Of a DNA stretch of 64,000 nucleotides, positions 34,422 to 46,744 are shown in pieces. Numbering within the stretch: position 1 is the stretch's first letter; each line of letters starts with the position of its first letter. The stretch is taken from positions 63,016,475 to 63,080,474 of the forward strand of contig CM070877.1 in assembly GCA_036365515.1 (NCBI GenBank). Reading direction: 5' to 3'. The notes beneath the pieces are model-generated. The model searched no databases and was not told the origin of the DNA. It saw only the letters and a list, made by a program, of their open reading frames with translations. The translations under genes were made by a program, and so were the position numbers. The stretch is from Torymus aiolomorphi (Eukaryota > Arthropoda > Insecta > Hymenoptera > Torymidae).

Positions 34422-37091
34422 TCATCGCATTTACCAAATTCATATTTATGGAAAATATTTTCTTTCTTCTTTTAGATACGTTGAGTCGCAGTGTAAACCT
34501 GTAAAAGTTTTAGTTATTATAGCCTTTTTATAGCCATAACAGTATCGGAATGTACAATAGTATGAATGTACAGTAAGTGTAAAAAGTATTCAGACATCCA
34601 AAACTTTTGAGGAAAACATTTTACTAAATTCCTTTGTAAGTGCATGGGAATTCGTTATTGTTTGTCAATGTTTTGTCTACAAGATACACTATTTTATTAG
34701 CATTAAATAGTTGCTAAACGTTATTATTATAAATATAAAAAACGTTATTATTATAAATAAAGTACTACTTCTATTCACTCGTATGAATATTTTTTTACAC
34801 TTAACTTAACTGATTAAATCGTCAGTATGTCATATTTTATATATTAGAATAACAGTAATGTAACAGTAATTCTAAAAATTAAAATCAAAACATAATTTTT
34901 ACTATCATAAAATAATTCAATGCATGTATTAAGAGTAAAGTTTCACTATCAAAATATTTACAATTGGTACAATAAAGATTCTATAATAGATTTTTACTGA
35001 ATTTGACTTTCTTAACTTCGGCCACTTGTTCAAAATTTATTGTATATTTTGACGAGTTTTATATTTAAAAATGCTGCATTTTATTTAACTTTTCAATATT
35101 ATATCTATTATATCCTTCTATTAGAAATATTTTGAATAATTATGTAGAAGAAAGAAATTTCAATTATATGGTTACTTACGACTATTATTATTGTTGTTAT
35201 CATTCAATTCAAATAGGATATCGTACGCGTAAAATGTTTACTTGCCATTAAAAAATATGATGCAAGTACCTCAAGACACTTATATTTTCAATTAATACCC
35301 ATAAAATAATGTTGACATTGAATATTAATTTAACACGAGCGTAGAAAAACGTTCAGTAACGTATATTTGTTTTCGACTGACCGATGTTTCACTTATTTAT
35401 GAATAAAAGAGGAGGAATCGGGAGATAAGCCATATCAATGCAAGTGTACGTAATCTTGTAATAACCATGAATTGCTATAATTATCATTATATTAAAAATT
35501 TTGTTCATATTAATTTATATTAATAAATCATAAATAAACTTTTCTTATTAAAACCTATCATAATTTCAGCAAGCATGAAAATCTCTCCTAGCTGAAATTA
35601 TAAAATATGAAAGAAAATAAGAAAATACTTATAAAATGGAATAAATTGTCGAAAAATGTAAGAAATCATACGATACTGGATTTCGGGCATATTTAACAAG
35701 TTGTTAAAGTTTGTTACATTTTCTTTCAATTCCTTACGTTTTCTAAATATTTCCTTGTGTAGCTTATTTTTATGAAATTATAAGAAAGTATTTGTTAGAA
35801 AAATCTGTAAGAATTAATTTGTTAGAAAAATCTGTAAGAATTTGTAAAAATTTACACTTTTATACAGTAACTTACATTTTGTAACATATATTAATTATAT
35901 TTCTAATACATAATAATTTACATTTTATTACGTTTTAGTATTTCTTCTTTACATCTTTGAAAATATTTTATTTATAGCTTTATTTAAATAAAAGTACAAT
36001 TATAAATTATTATAAAAGTATAATTATGAACTATTTGAAAAAAGTGTACACATATGTGATACGATGTAAAATGTGTATCAAAATTTGTATATAAACGTAA
36101 AAAGATGTAATTAAAAGTACAAATATATAATAAAATGTAAAAAGATGTACGAAAGTGTAAGAATGCCTATAAAATTTGAATTAAGAGTACAAATTAAAAA
36201 GTAATAAAACGTAGACAAATGTAAGGAAAAGTAAGAAATTATTAAAAAATGGTATAAAGTGTGGTAAAATGTAAAAGCGTCCGAAATCCAGTAGAAAAGT
36301 ACAATTTGTTACGTTTTCTTACACTTTTTTACAAACAACTACATTATCATACACTTGTTTATCGTACGATAAACAAGTGTATGATAAAAAAATAATAAAT
36401 AATAGAATAACATAACAAAACATTGTTACATTATTATACACTTATTTACATAATATAATTTCCGCTAGGGGCTCTACATACTATTTTTCGTGGAATTTAA
36501 AATATTTCTAAAAAATTTTTCGCCATATTCAATTCACTATTTTCAAATTTTTATTATGGATCTAACTGTGGATTCCGATTAACGACTTCAAGAACCCATT
36601 TTAAGGAAAATAATAATTGCCAAAAAAATATACCTAATTCATTTGTGTTAGGGGTGGTTTACCATCTCTTAAGCGGTTGTTTCGCGAAGAATGCCCAAAT
36701 ACACCAACTGTTATTTATTGTTGGCAAAAATAATGTTTTGACCTATTTTTAATTATTTTATGAATTCTCACAACAAAAATTATTCTTAAAAAAACACAAT
36801 TTCACCCTCTAAAAAATAAGGGATGCAAACCTTAATGTTCATACTACAACGGATTTCTTGACTTTTTAATAAGAAACTCTTTTCATTTTGTTCCGTTAAA
36901 AAAAGTTAAGTAGAAGCCGAGATATATAAAAAAAACGTTTCTTGGGGGTAAACTTTAGGGGTGATTTTAACCCTTATAAAGCGCTTCTCAGCCGATAACA
37001 AAAATGGTTTCGTGAATCTCGCATGGAGGTCTACTTTTTAATATGGGTTTGGAATTTTTTTTAATTTGACAGTTCGGGTACTTTCCTTGTT

Positions 37092-37900
37092 AGTATCAGG
37101 TGCTGTTACATAATGGTAGTTAACTTGGCAAACTTTGAGCTTCGCATTTTTAGGCCAGAGGATTAGGTGATTTCAGAGAAATAGATGCGAAAGAGTAGTT
37201 TTTAAAAAACTTTGTATCGCCTGCTGCTATGGAAATGGCAGTTGACATGTGAACTCAACATTTCAGCCAACTTTGAGCTTCGAGTTTTATAAAAGCAAGA
37301 GAATCAGCTGGTGATACAGAGATTTGAATTGTAATTCTGATAACTTGTACTTTTGTCTTTTATTCCTTGCAATAGCTACAAAGAAAAAATATATTATTGT
37401 TATCTTTTTTAACAACTTTAAATTCTCTGTTGAAATACTAATATAAGTTTAATGTTTTTATCCCAACAATCTTGCTCTCAACAACTGTCCAACTCTCTAC
37501 AAAGAACTTGACAGAAGCTTAAATGTTTTTTTGAAACCATTATATAATAAACACTTTTAAAAAATATTTTTTAAACTATTTTCTATAATTCCTATAAAAA
37601 TATTTTCTATTTCTCACAAAACTGATTTTTGCTATTTAAATTATCTCTTTATCTCTTTACAATATTTGTTTGTATGTATTTGCTATGAAAATGTTTTCTT
37701 TTTCTTACAAAAATCATTTTTCTTATCTGTAGTATTACTCATTAAAGTAAAGTCGTACTTTCAATAACAGAATTATTTCTGTAAATTATTCATTATTACA
37801 TTTTCTCTACAAAATATCTCCAAAAATGGTCCATCACTACGTCTTTTAAAAAATCCTTTAATAAATTATTTTACAAAACTTCTACAATCCTTTAGTAGTA
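37092..37900. other. AT-rich sequence, no gene seen
   Basis: Contains an imperfect repeat of AACTTTGAGCTTCG (about 37131 and 37270) and otherwise unremarkable DNA. Confidence 0.4.
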
Positions 37901-38115
37901 TATTACGCACCAAGGGAGGAAAACACTTGGACAGTCCACAGCTCGTGTAAATTGCCACCCGAGCCAAAGGCAAACACGAGCTGTGGGCTGGCCAATTTTA
38001 CTCCTGTGGAGCGTATACTATTATTTTGCCTAGCGAGGTCGAAAATACAACCTTCGCGATCGGGCGCCGGGAGCGAAAATGGTACTTTCGGCCCGCTAGG
38101 CAAAAAAAAATTTTG
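37901..38115. repeat. GC-rich patch with two stem-loops
   Basis: A 13-bp perfect inverted pair CCACAGCTCGTGT (37937-37949) / ACACGAGCTGTGG (37973-37985), and a second pair TTTTGCCTAGCG / CGCTAGGCAAAA around 38023 and 38093. It begins TTACGCACCAAGGGAGGAAA, which resembles the inner end of the 14.5-17.4 kb palindrome (TTACGCACCTTGGGAGGAAA at 15597), so it may be a related element end. Confidence 0.6.
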
Positions 38116-38339
38116 CAAGCAACGAGAAATTCTTTTCCAAAACCTTTACAATCACTTTACAAAAACTTTTACAAACGATAAGTATTTTTTCGGCAACCAT
38201 AGGAATTATTTTCCGAAACCTATAAATATCCTAAAAAATCATTTACGTTTTATTTTATGAAAAGGAATTCTACAAATCAATAATAAATTTTTGCGTTCTA
38301 AAGTCGAAGTAGATTTCTTTCACGCGGATACTGAAAGTC

Positions 38340-38690
38340 AAACCCAAAAAAGTTGTGAAATCAATTAAAGTGTAGTTCTATACTTAACAAACATTATTTA
38401 TAATGTACTTTTACTCTTAAAAAGTTGTGAAATCTCTCTAAAAAATTAATTGTTTACAAAAGTAAAAACTATAGGCAAGAATAAGTTTGGTTACTAAACC
38501 ATTTTATACTTAACAAACATTATTTATAATGTACTTTTACTCTTAATTAAAAAGTTGTGAAATCTCGATCTCTAAAAAATTTTTTTACAAAAGTAAAAAC
38601 TAATTTAAAACTTTTGTGAATAACAATACTACTATTTAATAATGATATTAAAAAATACCTTAATGAACTCTCATAACGTTATCACACAAT
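38340..38690 (+). repeat. Partial repeats of the AAAAAGTTGTGAAAT family
   Basis: Three truncated copies of the ACTCTTAAAAAGTTGTGAAA - TTTACAAAAGTAAAAACTA block precede the complete palindrome. Confidence 0.6.
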
Positions 38691-38694
38691 CTAA

Positions 38695-40483
38695 TTATTA
38701 TTTTCTCTTAAAAAGTTGTGAAATCTATCTCAAAAAACATTTTACAAAAGTTTAAACTAAGGCAAGTATTAGTCGCTCATCCTCCCTCTCTCTCCCTCCC
38801 TCTCTTTCATCACCTGTCTCTCTCGCCCTCTCTCTCTCTCTTCCACTCTTTCTCTCCCCTCTGTATCTCCCTCTCTCTCTCTCTCTCTCAGCATCCGTCA
38901 GAGTACCAAAAACTTTAATGAGGGCTTCAATGTTTTTTTAAAACAATCAACACGTTTTTTAAAAGCTAATTTTTTAAGTACGTTCTAACAACACAATTTC
39001 TCTAGTCCTTTTAATTCTTCTAGTCTCGTCTATTCAATAAGCACTCTTTACAAATGGGAATAATTTTTTTCATGACTGTATAAATAATAATATGGTTAAT
39101 ATAAAACTTTCTATAAAAGTATAAAATAAGGCAAGTATAGACGTTTTTTCTACATAATCTATAAAAAAACAACCCAATTTGTCTAGACCTTTTATATATT
39201 CGAATCTCATCTATTCAATAAGCACTCTCTACAAATGGTAATCATTTTTTTCATGATTGTACAAATAATAATAATATTGTTAATATAAAACTTTCTGCGA
39301 AAGTATAAAATAAGGCAAGTATAGACGTTTTTTCTGTATAATATCTATAAAATAATAATATTTATGATTTTGTAAAAGAAATCAAATAAATACCAGTGAA
39401 AAAGTATTTTACTTCTTTGAGTCATTGTATGCTGAACAAATTATATGTAGGTAAGTACATTCAAATTGTTCACTGCCAATCAAACAAACGAAAGGTACTA
39501 AAAGTATTATGTCAGTCAAGTGAACTTATGGGTACTTGACTACAATAAATTGATTTCAGTACTTCTTGTATTTAATTTGTATAAAAGAATCAACAAACTT
39601 GAATACATTTCTGAGAACAATCATACAGTTGTTTCGAAGAGTTGTTTGCATTACTTGACTATCGGTAATTGATTTCACAACTTTCGTATGTTTGATTTTC
39701 AGTGAACCATTTGAATATACTTACATACGTATAATTTGTTCAACACAAAATGACCCAAAGAAGTAAAAAACTTTCTCTGATATTTATTTGATTTCTTTAA
39801 AAAAATCATAAATATTATTATTTTATAGATATTATACAGAAAAAACGTCTATACTTGCCTTATTTTATACTTTCGCAGAAAGTTTTATATTACCAATATT
39901 ATTATTATTTGTACAATCATGAAAAAATGATTACCATTTGTAGAGAGTGCTTATTGAATAGATGAGATTCGAATATATAAAAGGTCTAGACAAATTGGGT
40001 TGTTTTTTTATAGATTATGTAGAAAAAACGTCTATACTTGCCTTATTTTATACTTTCATAGCAAGTTTTATATTAACAATATTATTATTTGTACAGTCAT
40101 GAAAAAAATTATTCCTATTTGTAAAGAGTGGTTATTGAATAGACGAGACTAGAAGAATTAAAAGGACTAGAGAAATTGTGTTGTTAGAACGTATTTAAAA
40201 AATTAACTTTTAAAAAACGTGTTGATTGTTTTAAAAAAACATTGAAGCCCTCATTAAAGTTTTTGGTACTCAGTTTGACGGATGTTGAGAGAGAGAGGGA
40301 GAGAGGGAGATAGAGAGAGGAGGGAAAGAGGGGAAGAGAGAGAGAGAGAGAGGGCGAGAGACAGGTGGAGAAAGAGGGAGGGAGAGAGAGGGAGGATGAG
40401 CGAAAGACTAATACTTGCCTTAGTTTAAACTTTTGTAAAATGTTTTTTGAGATAGATTTCACAACTTTTTAAGAGAAAACAAT
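38695..40483. repeat. Palindrome, arms about 800 bp, same family as 14.5-17.4 kb
   Basis: The left arm (38695 to about 39497) and right arm (about 39682-40483) are inverted repeats, each with a (CT)n/(GA)n core, ACCAAAAACTTTAATGAG, TATTCAATAAGCACTC and TATAGACGTTTTTTCT blocks. The spacer is about 185 bp. Small ORFs at 38718-38918 and 40184-40462 are mirror images of each other. Confidence 0.8.
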
Positions 40484-40546
40484 AATTATATTGTGTGATA
40501 ACGTTATGAGATTAGATATACAATATAATATTATGAGAAGGGGTAG

Positions 40547-41985
40547 TGTTACGTCGGAATCCAAACATACAGCTATCAGTCTAGCAGACCTCCTATGGGG
40601 CGTGCCGGATCTCCCTGTCTTTTGGCCAACGCCCGAAAGCGCTATGCCTGACCAGGTTACGAAGACCGAGGGAGCAGATCGGAGGACTTTACCTCCTTTT
40701 GCTACTGGCCGACGCTCAAAGCGTTACGCCTTTAGTCGTAGCGGAGGAAGAATGCAAAACAAACTGTTTTATCTAATAATGACATTTATTTTATCCCGAG
40801 ATTTACAAAAGTCTATACCTTTCTAATTAATAAAACAGTCCGCTCGCTATCTGCAGATCGTCGTCGCGATGGATCGGTGGTTCAGCCTGCGATGGTGTTG
40901 TTCCTCTGTGATAGGTGACCTCGCAGCAGGGAGCGTTGTGTAGAAGGGTTGTGCTCGTTGTCGGCAACTTTCCGCAGGAACCCACTCCGGGAGGTAATCA
41001 TCCCTCTGAGGTAGGTGAGGTGTAGCACGGGCAATGCTTTGCCGTGGGGCAGAGTCGGTTGTCGTCGTGGTGTCCGAGAAAAATTCAAAGTCCAAATCGG
41101 GCGTGGCACGGGCAGCGCTTGGCCGTGGTCAGTGTCGGTGGCGTTGGTTGTTCATCGGGCAGAGCTTCGCCTTCGTAGAAGTTCAGAAAAGTAGTGCGCG
41201 TTGAGGCCCACTTGCTGGCCTTTTTTATAGCGCGAAACTCCCATGTTTTGGGAGAAAACTTGTTTTTCCCCCTTGTGAGAAACTGCGCAGGAATTCGACT
41301 CCCACCTCCCGTTGCCATGCGTTTTCTTCTGCTCGCTTAATGGAGAAGGACATAAAGATATCAAAAGTCCCCTTCTTGAAGGTGCTCCCTCCAGAGAAAA
41401 TTCCGCGAGGCTGCATGCAGAGTATATCCGTGTGCGCCGCCACCACTTATCTCCCAAAATTTGGAATGCAGGGGGGACGTCTCGCTGACCCTCTCTTCGT
41501 TCTCCCCTGCGTATTGCCGTGAAAAAGGCTTGTATTAGATGCAACTCTGATGTTTTCACCTCAGCGGTTTTCCTGTTTTTTGTACACTCGGGGCCACACA
41601 GTATAGGCATGCTGGGGCCTTGACTATTGTTACTAAGTCAGTCTTTCCCTACATACGTATATAAAAAGCGGCTGTGTGCATGGTAAAGTGTCGTCCCCAT
41701 TGCTCCCGTTTTAGCCGGTCACGTGTCCGGCTTGCTCGCCCCCCATGGTTCTAAGATTTTCTCCCAATCCGTTTGTTCCTCTATTTTTTCCCTTTGCCTT
41801 TCTTTCTCTCTCCTGCGCGCTCTCTCTCTCTCTCTCCTTCTTAATTTCCCTCCGTTCCCTCCTTTCTTCTCTCTTCCCTGTTGCGTCTTTTCGAAGACTT
41901 ACAAAAGTATTCTTTTTACATATTTTTACCGTGAGTGAAAGAAAATAATTGTTTTTGTAAATGGATGAAAAATTCATCCATTACA
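40547..41985 (+). mobile_element. Solo LTR, 1.44 kb
   Basis: Begins TGTTACGTCGGAATCC and ends ATTCATCCATTACA (TG...CA), flanked on both sides by GTAG (40543-40546 and 41986-41989), a clean 4-bp target duplication. GC-rich compared with its surroundings. A TATA box TATATAAAAAG is at 41658-41668, with a plausible transcription start about 30 bp downstream. No primer-binding site, gag or pol is present, so this is a solo LTR left by recombination. Several overlapping ORFs on both strands inside it (for example 41610-41152 and 41095-40847) have no recognisable motif. Confidence 0.7.
41658..41668 (+). promoter_or_regulatory. TATA box of the solo LTR
   Basis: TATATAAAAAG, a strong match to the eukaryotic TATA consensus, in the LTR's distal third with a GC-rich downstream region, as expected for the U3 promoter. 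Confidence 0.55.
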
Positions 41986-41989
41986 GTAG

Positions 41990-42260
41990 GAGGAGGAGGA
42001 GAGGAGGGGGAGAGGAGGGGGAGAGGAGGGGGGGGGGTTGAGGAGCAAATGTAATGCTAAAAACACCTCTTTCTAGTTATATTTTAACCTTATTTTGAGG
42101 AGGGGCTGAGGAGGGGCTGCGAGGAGGGGTGAGGATTGGGCCGGAGGGCAAGGAGGGGCTGAGTCGCATGCAAGCCTCTTACAACTATATAATATAGGAA
42201 GATATTACTAGGGGGGTACCCCCTACTCGCTCCGCTCGCCAGCTCCCGACATAAGTTGAC
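41990..42260 (-). repeat. C-rich dispersed repeat, fragment 3 (inverted)
   Basis: GGAGGGGGAGAGG-type sequence, then the complement of AATAAGGTTAAAATATAACT, GCAAGCCTCTTACAACTATA, GGGGGGTACCCCCTACTCG and CTCCGCTCG. It is the inverse of 58470-58740. Confidence 0.65.
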
Positions 42261-42484
42261 ATAATAATATAGAGTTGTTAATACTTCTATAATTTCCATG
42301 GAAAAACTTTTATAAGGACATAAATGAATATTCAGAACCAGTCAAAAAAAACTCAACTTATTACCTAAAAAATTAATTTTTTGCTATTTTATTTATAGGT
42401 ACAGGTATAAATTGTGAAAGATGGAATTGAATCATTTTCTTAGTTTGAACTTTATTTTAAGGAGAGGCTGTGAAGTTAAAATAG

Positions 42485-42780
<296 letters not shown>

Positions 42781-43449
42781 TAAGTGTAGGCGCTTTCTAC
42801 TTCTACTCCTGCTTTTCTGCACTTACTAACCGCCTATTCACTCCTCGGAGGCATTTGTCTGCAGGAAAACTAGCCCCAGATGGCTCTCAAGCTCCCAGCC
42901 CAAAAACTGGAGGCTCTGCGCTCCAGTTTTATAAGTCGAGGACCTTTCCGACCTTGATGAAGCGTCATTCTAACCTCATTCTGTCACCGTACCTCGGCTG
43001 AGTACTAGGTGCTACGTACCAGCTTCGCCTACCGTTCTCCTGCATTGGTACCGTTTGTCTATCGTCGTCGCCGCATCAGTCGCTACTGTTGCACTATTGC
43101 ACCGCTGAATCACCATACTGCTGAGCTGTATCACTTGCGCCGAATCGACTGCTGTTATTCTCCTGCTTGCCGCCTCTGTCTGCCGCCTGCCCTGTGCCAG
43201 CTGCAAAGAGCAAACCAGTTGTGCCTCGTCGTCTGCTGCCTCGCACATGCATTTCATCAGCTGCTCCAGAACAATTAGCATTTTTTTTGCATGAGTCAGC
43301 GCTTTTCGTTTTCTCCATCCCGCATATACCGTGCAGCTCGAGCGTGAGCTAGGCACTCTCACTGTCACGGCTCGGTATCTTGCGCGTGCTCGGTCTGCTT
43401 ACCCGCGGTCCGCCTTACCGACCATTGCTCGCTTATCTGGTGCGCGCTT

Positions 43450-43481
43450 GATGATAACTATTACTAGTAATAGTTATCATC
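43450..43481. repeat. Perfect 32-bp palindrome
   Basis: The half-site GATGATAACTATTACT is followed immediately by its exact complement with no spacer. It lies within GC-rich ORF1-like DNA whose composition it does not share. Confidence 0.95.
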
Positions 43482-43598
43482 GAGCCCGGCTGCTCTCGCG
43501 TTCTCGTATAGAGCCGACGTTCGCACCTCACGCGGCGTGACTGCGCACTGCTGCTGTGCTGCTCGTGTCTGCTTACGCGCACGCGCCCGAGCATTCGT

Positions 43599-44069
43599 AT
43601 GTCCTCGAGAGAGTGCCTGGCCTGCTGCATACGTATTGTTCGCAACGACCCGGCCCTTGCCGCCTGCTTAACTTGCCAGCGTTACCTCCACTGGGCGTGC
43701 CTGCCTACAACCGGCCCGTTGCAGCGCTGCACCAGGTGCATTGCCAAAAGCGCGGCTACCAACGAATCCACCATTGCCACTGGGAGTGGCTTCGCTGCCT
43801 CGGCTGACGCCAAGCCCTCGCAGCTGTCATCGCCTACGTTCAGTGAACCGGCACATTTGGCCACGTCCACCACTAGCCAGCACTCATCGAAGAGGCGTGC
43901 CTCTACTCCTTCTCCATCCGTCGCGCCTGTGTCAAAGGCGTACTACCCAAGCCCTACTGCTATTGCGCTGTCGGCTCCGCTGACAGTCCTGGCCGAGATG
44001 AACCAGGAGTGCGCGGCTGGTATCAAGGAGCGCGGGAGCGCTCCGGAGGTAAGTATAGAAGAGCCTTAG
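43599..44069 (+). pseudogene. LINE ORF1-like protein with PHD-like finger, truncated
   Basis: Residues 5-45 form a Cys-rich finger (CLACC, then CLTCQRYLHWACL, then RCTRC), the C-C...C-C-H...C-C spacing of PHD/RING fingers. It is followed by a Ser/Thr/Pro/Ala-rich low-complexity tail. PHD-like fingers occur in ORF1 of CR1-type and related arthropod non-LTR elements, and this GC-rich arrangement fits that. The native frame is cut at 44023 by the third Helitron-like 5' end, and the last 16 residues are from that element. GC-rich DNA from about 42830 probably belongs to the same element's 5' region. Confidence 0.5.
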
Positions 44070-44120
44070 GACGACCGCGCGATGATATACATTGAAATGG
44101 ATGTACGAGAAATTCAATGC
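44023..44120 (+). mobile_element. Helitron-like 5' end, copy 3
   Basis: TCAAGGAGCGCGGGAGCGCT directly after an A, continuing with GGAGGTAAGTATAGAAG and ATATACATTGAAATGGATG as in copies 1 and 2. Similarity then becomes patchy (a CTTCCGTCTGCACAAACT block at about 44296), so this is a diverged or different subfamily member. Its right end is unknown. Confidence 0.6.
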
Positions 44121-44359
44121 ACTTATATACCTATTGCTGTAGCTATAACTATATAACATATCAGTCTTAATCGAAAGCCGTTTGATTGCTCTATTTAAAT
44201 CAAAAGATTTCATTTAAAAAGATTATCTCGTTCAAAAGATATAGAGAGCTGAATTATCTTATGTACTATTTCCTTTCCGAATTTTTCTCCAGATTCTTCC
44301 GTCTGCACAAACTATGCATTTTTGTCCGACCGGTACATAGTATAACATTTTTGTCCGAC

Positions 44360-44368
44360 TGGCAAGAG

Positions 44369-44406
<38 letters not shown>

Positions 44407-44530
44407 CGCCAGGTGTACACGAGCAAGACACGAGACAGCGAGCGAGGAGCCGGCAGCCCTATTCAGCGAGTAGGAGAGAGAGAGAGACATAGAGCGCGAC
44501 TACTGCGCGAGCGAGAGAGAGCGAGAGAGA
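44360..44530 (+). repeat. (GA)n-rich tract
   Basis: GAGAGAGC-type simple sequence interrupted by GC-rich words. Confidence 0.9.
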
Positions 44531-45347
44531 GCCGAGTGCACAGGTTGCTCCTTCAAAAGTAAGTCTTATTCTCTCATCTCTCACGTTAAATATAAAGGTT
44601 TGCACAGAAATCGCCACGTGCAAACTTTCTGTACCGTGTACGTGCGGGTGTGTGTCAGCTCGCCGTACTTTAACACCGCGCGCGAGAGTAGCAGCTTCGC
44701 CGCGCGCCGTATCGTTCGTGCGTTTGAATATTACCTGTGGCGCGCGAACTAACTTATTGCTTTAATCAGCACGTACGAGGTGCTTGTATTTATTAGTGTT
44801 TTTAATATATTGTGATATCTAGTTACTCGTCGCGTTGTTCATTACAACGTGTCCTTCTCCCGGATACCGCCGCCTCCGCGGGAAAACGACTCTGCCGGCC
44901 GTTTTCATATCTGAGCGTAGCGGCAGCGCGCTTTACTCTTCGAGCGTGCGCTTTTCACTCAGCGATCCAATTAGTTGGAAAGCGAAGTTCGCATGCGATC
45001 TTCGCGTTGTTTTCGGGATTCCAGGAGCAGATCCCCGGGCAAGTCATTTTAGTCTGACACCCGCGGCACTGTGTTCTAGGGCATCGCTGGCCTGTGGCTT
45101 TTTGGTATTTTCCCCCACTAGCCATCCCGTTACAATATATATAAATACATCAAATGCAGCATTTGAGGATCTATGTCAACACGGACTCGATACTTTGAGG
45201 ATTTTTCGGACTTTTAAGGACATATGAAACAGTACTTTTGAGGATTTATATTAATACCTTCAACCGCAGAGAGGGAGTTATTTCTTTAGTCAAGCATATA
45301 CGAGCTCTGGAGAAAAAACGATAGATCCTCAAAAGTACCGGTTTCCG

Positions 45348-45350
<3 letters not shown>
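44531..45350. other. GC-rich to mixed unique sequence, no gene confirmed
   Basis: A 130-residue frame at 44835-45227 has no recognisable motif. The text GAGGATTTTTCGGAC and ACTTTTGAGGAT repeats weakly at 45195-45245. It may be the promoter or UTR part of a retroelement. Confidence 0.35.

Positions 45351-45420
<70 letters not shown>
45351..45420. repeat. (TA)n, about 35 units
   Basis: Uninterrupted TA run directly left of the next DNA transposon; a shorter TA run (49418-49446) is at its other end. Confidence 0.95.
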
Positions 45421-45423
<3 letters not shown>

Positions 45424-46135
45424 AGCATTCTCTGTCAACGCGACACCCCCTCTGCCCAGAACAATTTTGATCCAAATGAGGTCTACCTAGGCTCAAATGA
45501 AAGTTCTTGACTTCTACTTTCGAACTCCGACTGGCGATTCCGAAAATTCAAAATGGCGGATCCAATATGGCGGCTGAAAGTCTTGGAATGATGGAAAAAC
45601 AAGTTTTTCTTCACTCTAATAGCGAATCTGATACTAAAATTGTTATTTCTTGCCACTAATATGAAGTTAGCGACATATTTTCTTACTACTACCGTTCAAA
45701 CCGAGCGGTTAAAATTATATTTCAAGGTCATTTTGAAGGTCAAAACTTATTTTCTGGATTTTCGGACTAGTATTCTACGAAACTAGTAGAAAACTTGATT
45801 ACGATCATAACTAGACTTGACCTTGGATCATTTTTCAAGGTCATGATTTCTGTCTCTGCATAATTAATGTTTTGTTGAACGTAACCTCCTATGAGACATT
45901 TGTTCCTTTGTGCATATCGTGGGACCGGCGATCTAAAAATTTCATGTATAAAATCCTTAGAGAAGATAAAGTTCCACAATAGAACTATCAAGTAATTTTA
46001 GCATAACCCATTCTGAACCACGTGGAGGTACTACTTCTCTCAGAACATAAAAAAAAAAAATTAAAAAAAAGGAGGATAAAAAATAGAAACACTTGAATAT
46101 TATAAAAAAAATTCAGTATATTTTCCCATTGAAAA

Positions 46136-46744
46136 TTAAAGTAGAACAGATACAGACTTAGCAGCATTCGAGTACCTTTTCATGATAACTTTCCCGTCAC
46201 TTGATAATTGAAAAGAATGATGTTTAAGAATCTCTGGGACAGGTAATGCATCTTGAAACCTACGATTGAGTTTCCTTTTGAATTTATCATGTTCAGTCTG
46301 CGTAAAATAAAAAATCCTTATATTTTCAAAATGATTTTTAGCCCACTTCACAAGAGATGTGTGCGTCAGAATAGCATCTTTCGGTTTCGCCTTCAAGCTA
46401 GCTCTATAAGCTTGTCTTTTAAATATTGCACCAACACCATCATAACAGCTTTTACCATGAGCAGTGGCGCAAAAATGCCACTCTGCCTCAATACCAAAAT
46501 CCTTCTCATGATGAAGAAGATTTGCTATCTGAAAGCGGTTCTTGAAATACTGTTTTGCTCCATCTGTCACGTAAATAATCTTTTTAAGTTTTTTTACTTT
46601 TCTCTTGATTTCTGGAATCAATAAATTCTGAATAGTATAGACAGAAGAAGTGTCATGCTTCAAACTATTCGACAAGAATACACAACTTTCATGCTTCAGC
46701 TCTGAATCTTCTTTATAATAGTAAAAGCTGGAAAAACAGTGCAC
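46136..46744 (-). pseudogene. Unclassified transposase, C-terminal third
   Basis: 202 residues with YVTDGAKQYFKNRFQIANLL, HHEKDFGIEAEWHFCATAHG and KSCYDGVGAIFKRQAYRASL. The conserved Asp in TDGA, the His-Gly-Lys and the DGVGA-KR block look like the catalytic core of a DDE-type enzyme I cannot place. The frame is continuous with the upstream piece once a shift at about 46735 is allowed for. Confidence 0.55.

Larger units (their letters stand above)
32251..36309 (-). mobile_element. Pogo-like DNA transposon with about 540-bp inverted termini
   Basis: The termini share TACTGGATTTCGGACGC on the left and GCGTCCGAAATCCAGTA on the right, so TA could be the target (TA/CTGGATTT...AAATCCAG/TA). Terminal repeats continue inward for about 540 bp of TAC-rich sequence. 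The minus strand encodes a two-piece pogo-family transposase. Sequence 34430-35670 between gene start and right terminus is AT-rich without another gene; a second TACTGGATTTCGG word is at about 35671. Confidence 0.65.
30602..37091. mobile_element. Large inverted-repeat element enclosing a pogo-like transposon
   Basis: The outer arms, about 30602-31306 and 36395-37091, are about 700-bp inverted repeats (for example CGGCTGAGAAGCGC, AAGTTTACCCCCAAGAAACG). A second inverted pair, 32251-32800 and 35790-36309, lies inside and is near the transposase. On the right the two pairs are separated by only about 85 bp; on the left a 940-bp extra segment (31311-32245) intervenes. The whole could be one long palindromic element with a later insertion, or two nested ones. 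The transposase gene is off-centre on the minus strand. Confidence 0.65.

Noticed and set aside
40847..41610. Overlapping ORFs of 75-152 residues
   Set aside because: They sit inside a solo LTR on the strand opposite to its promoter and show no domain.
43009..43807. Several overlapping GC-rich ORFs on both strands
   Set aside because: Long frames are expected in GC-rich DNA; only 43599-44069 shows a recognisable Cys/His pattern.
44835..45227. 130-residue ORF
   Set aside because: No motif, no second copy, and a composition shift in the middle.
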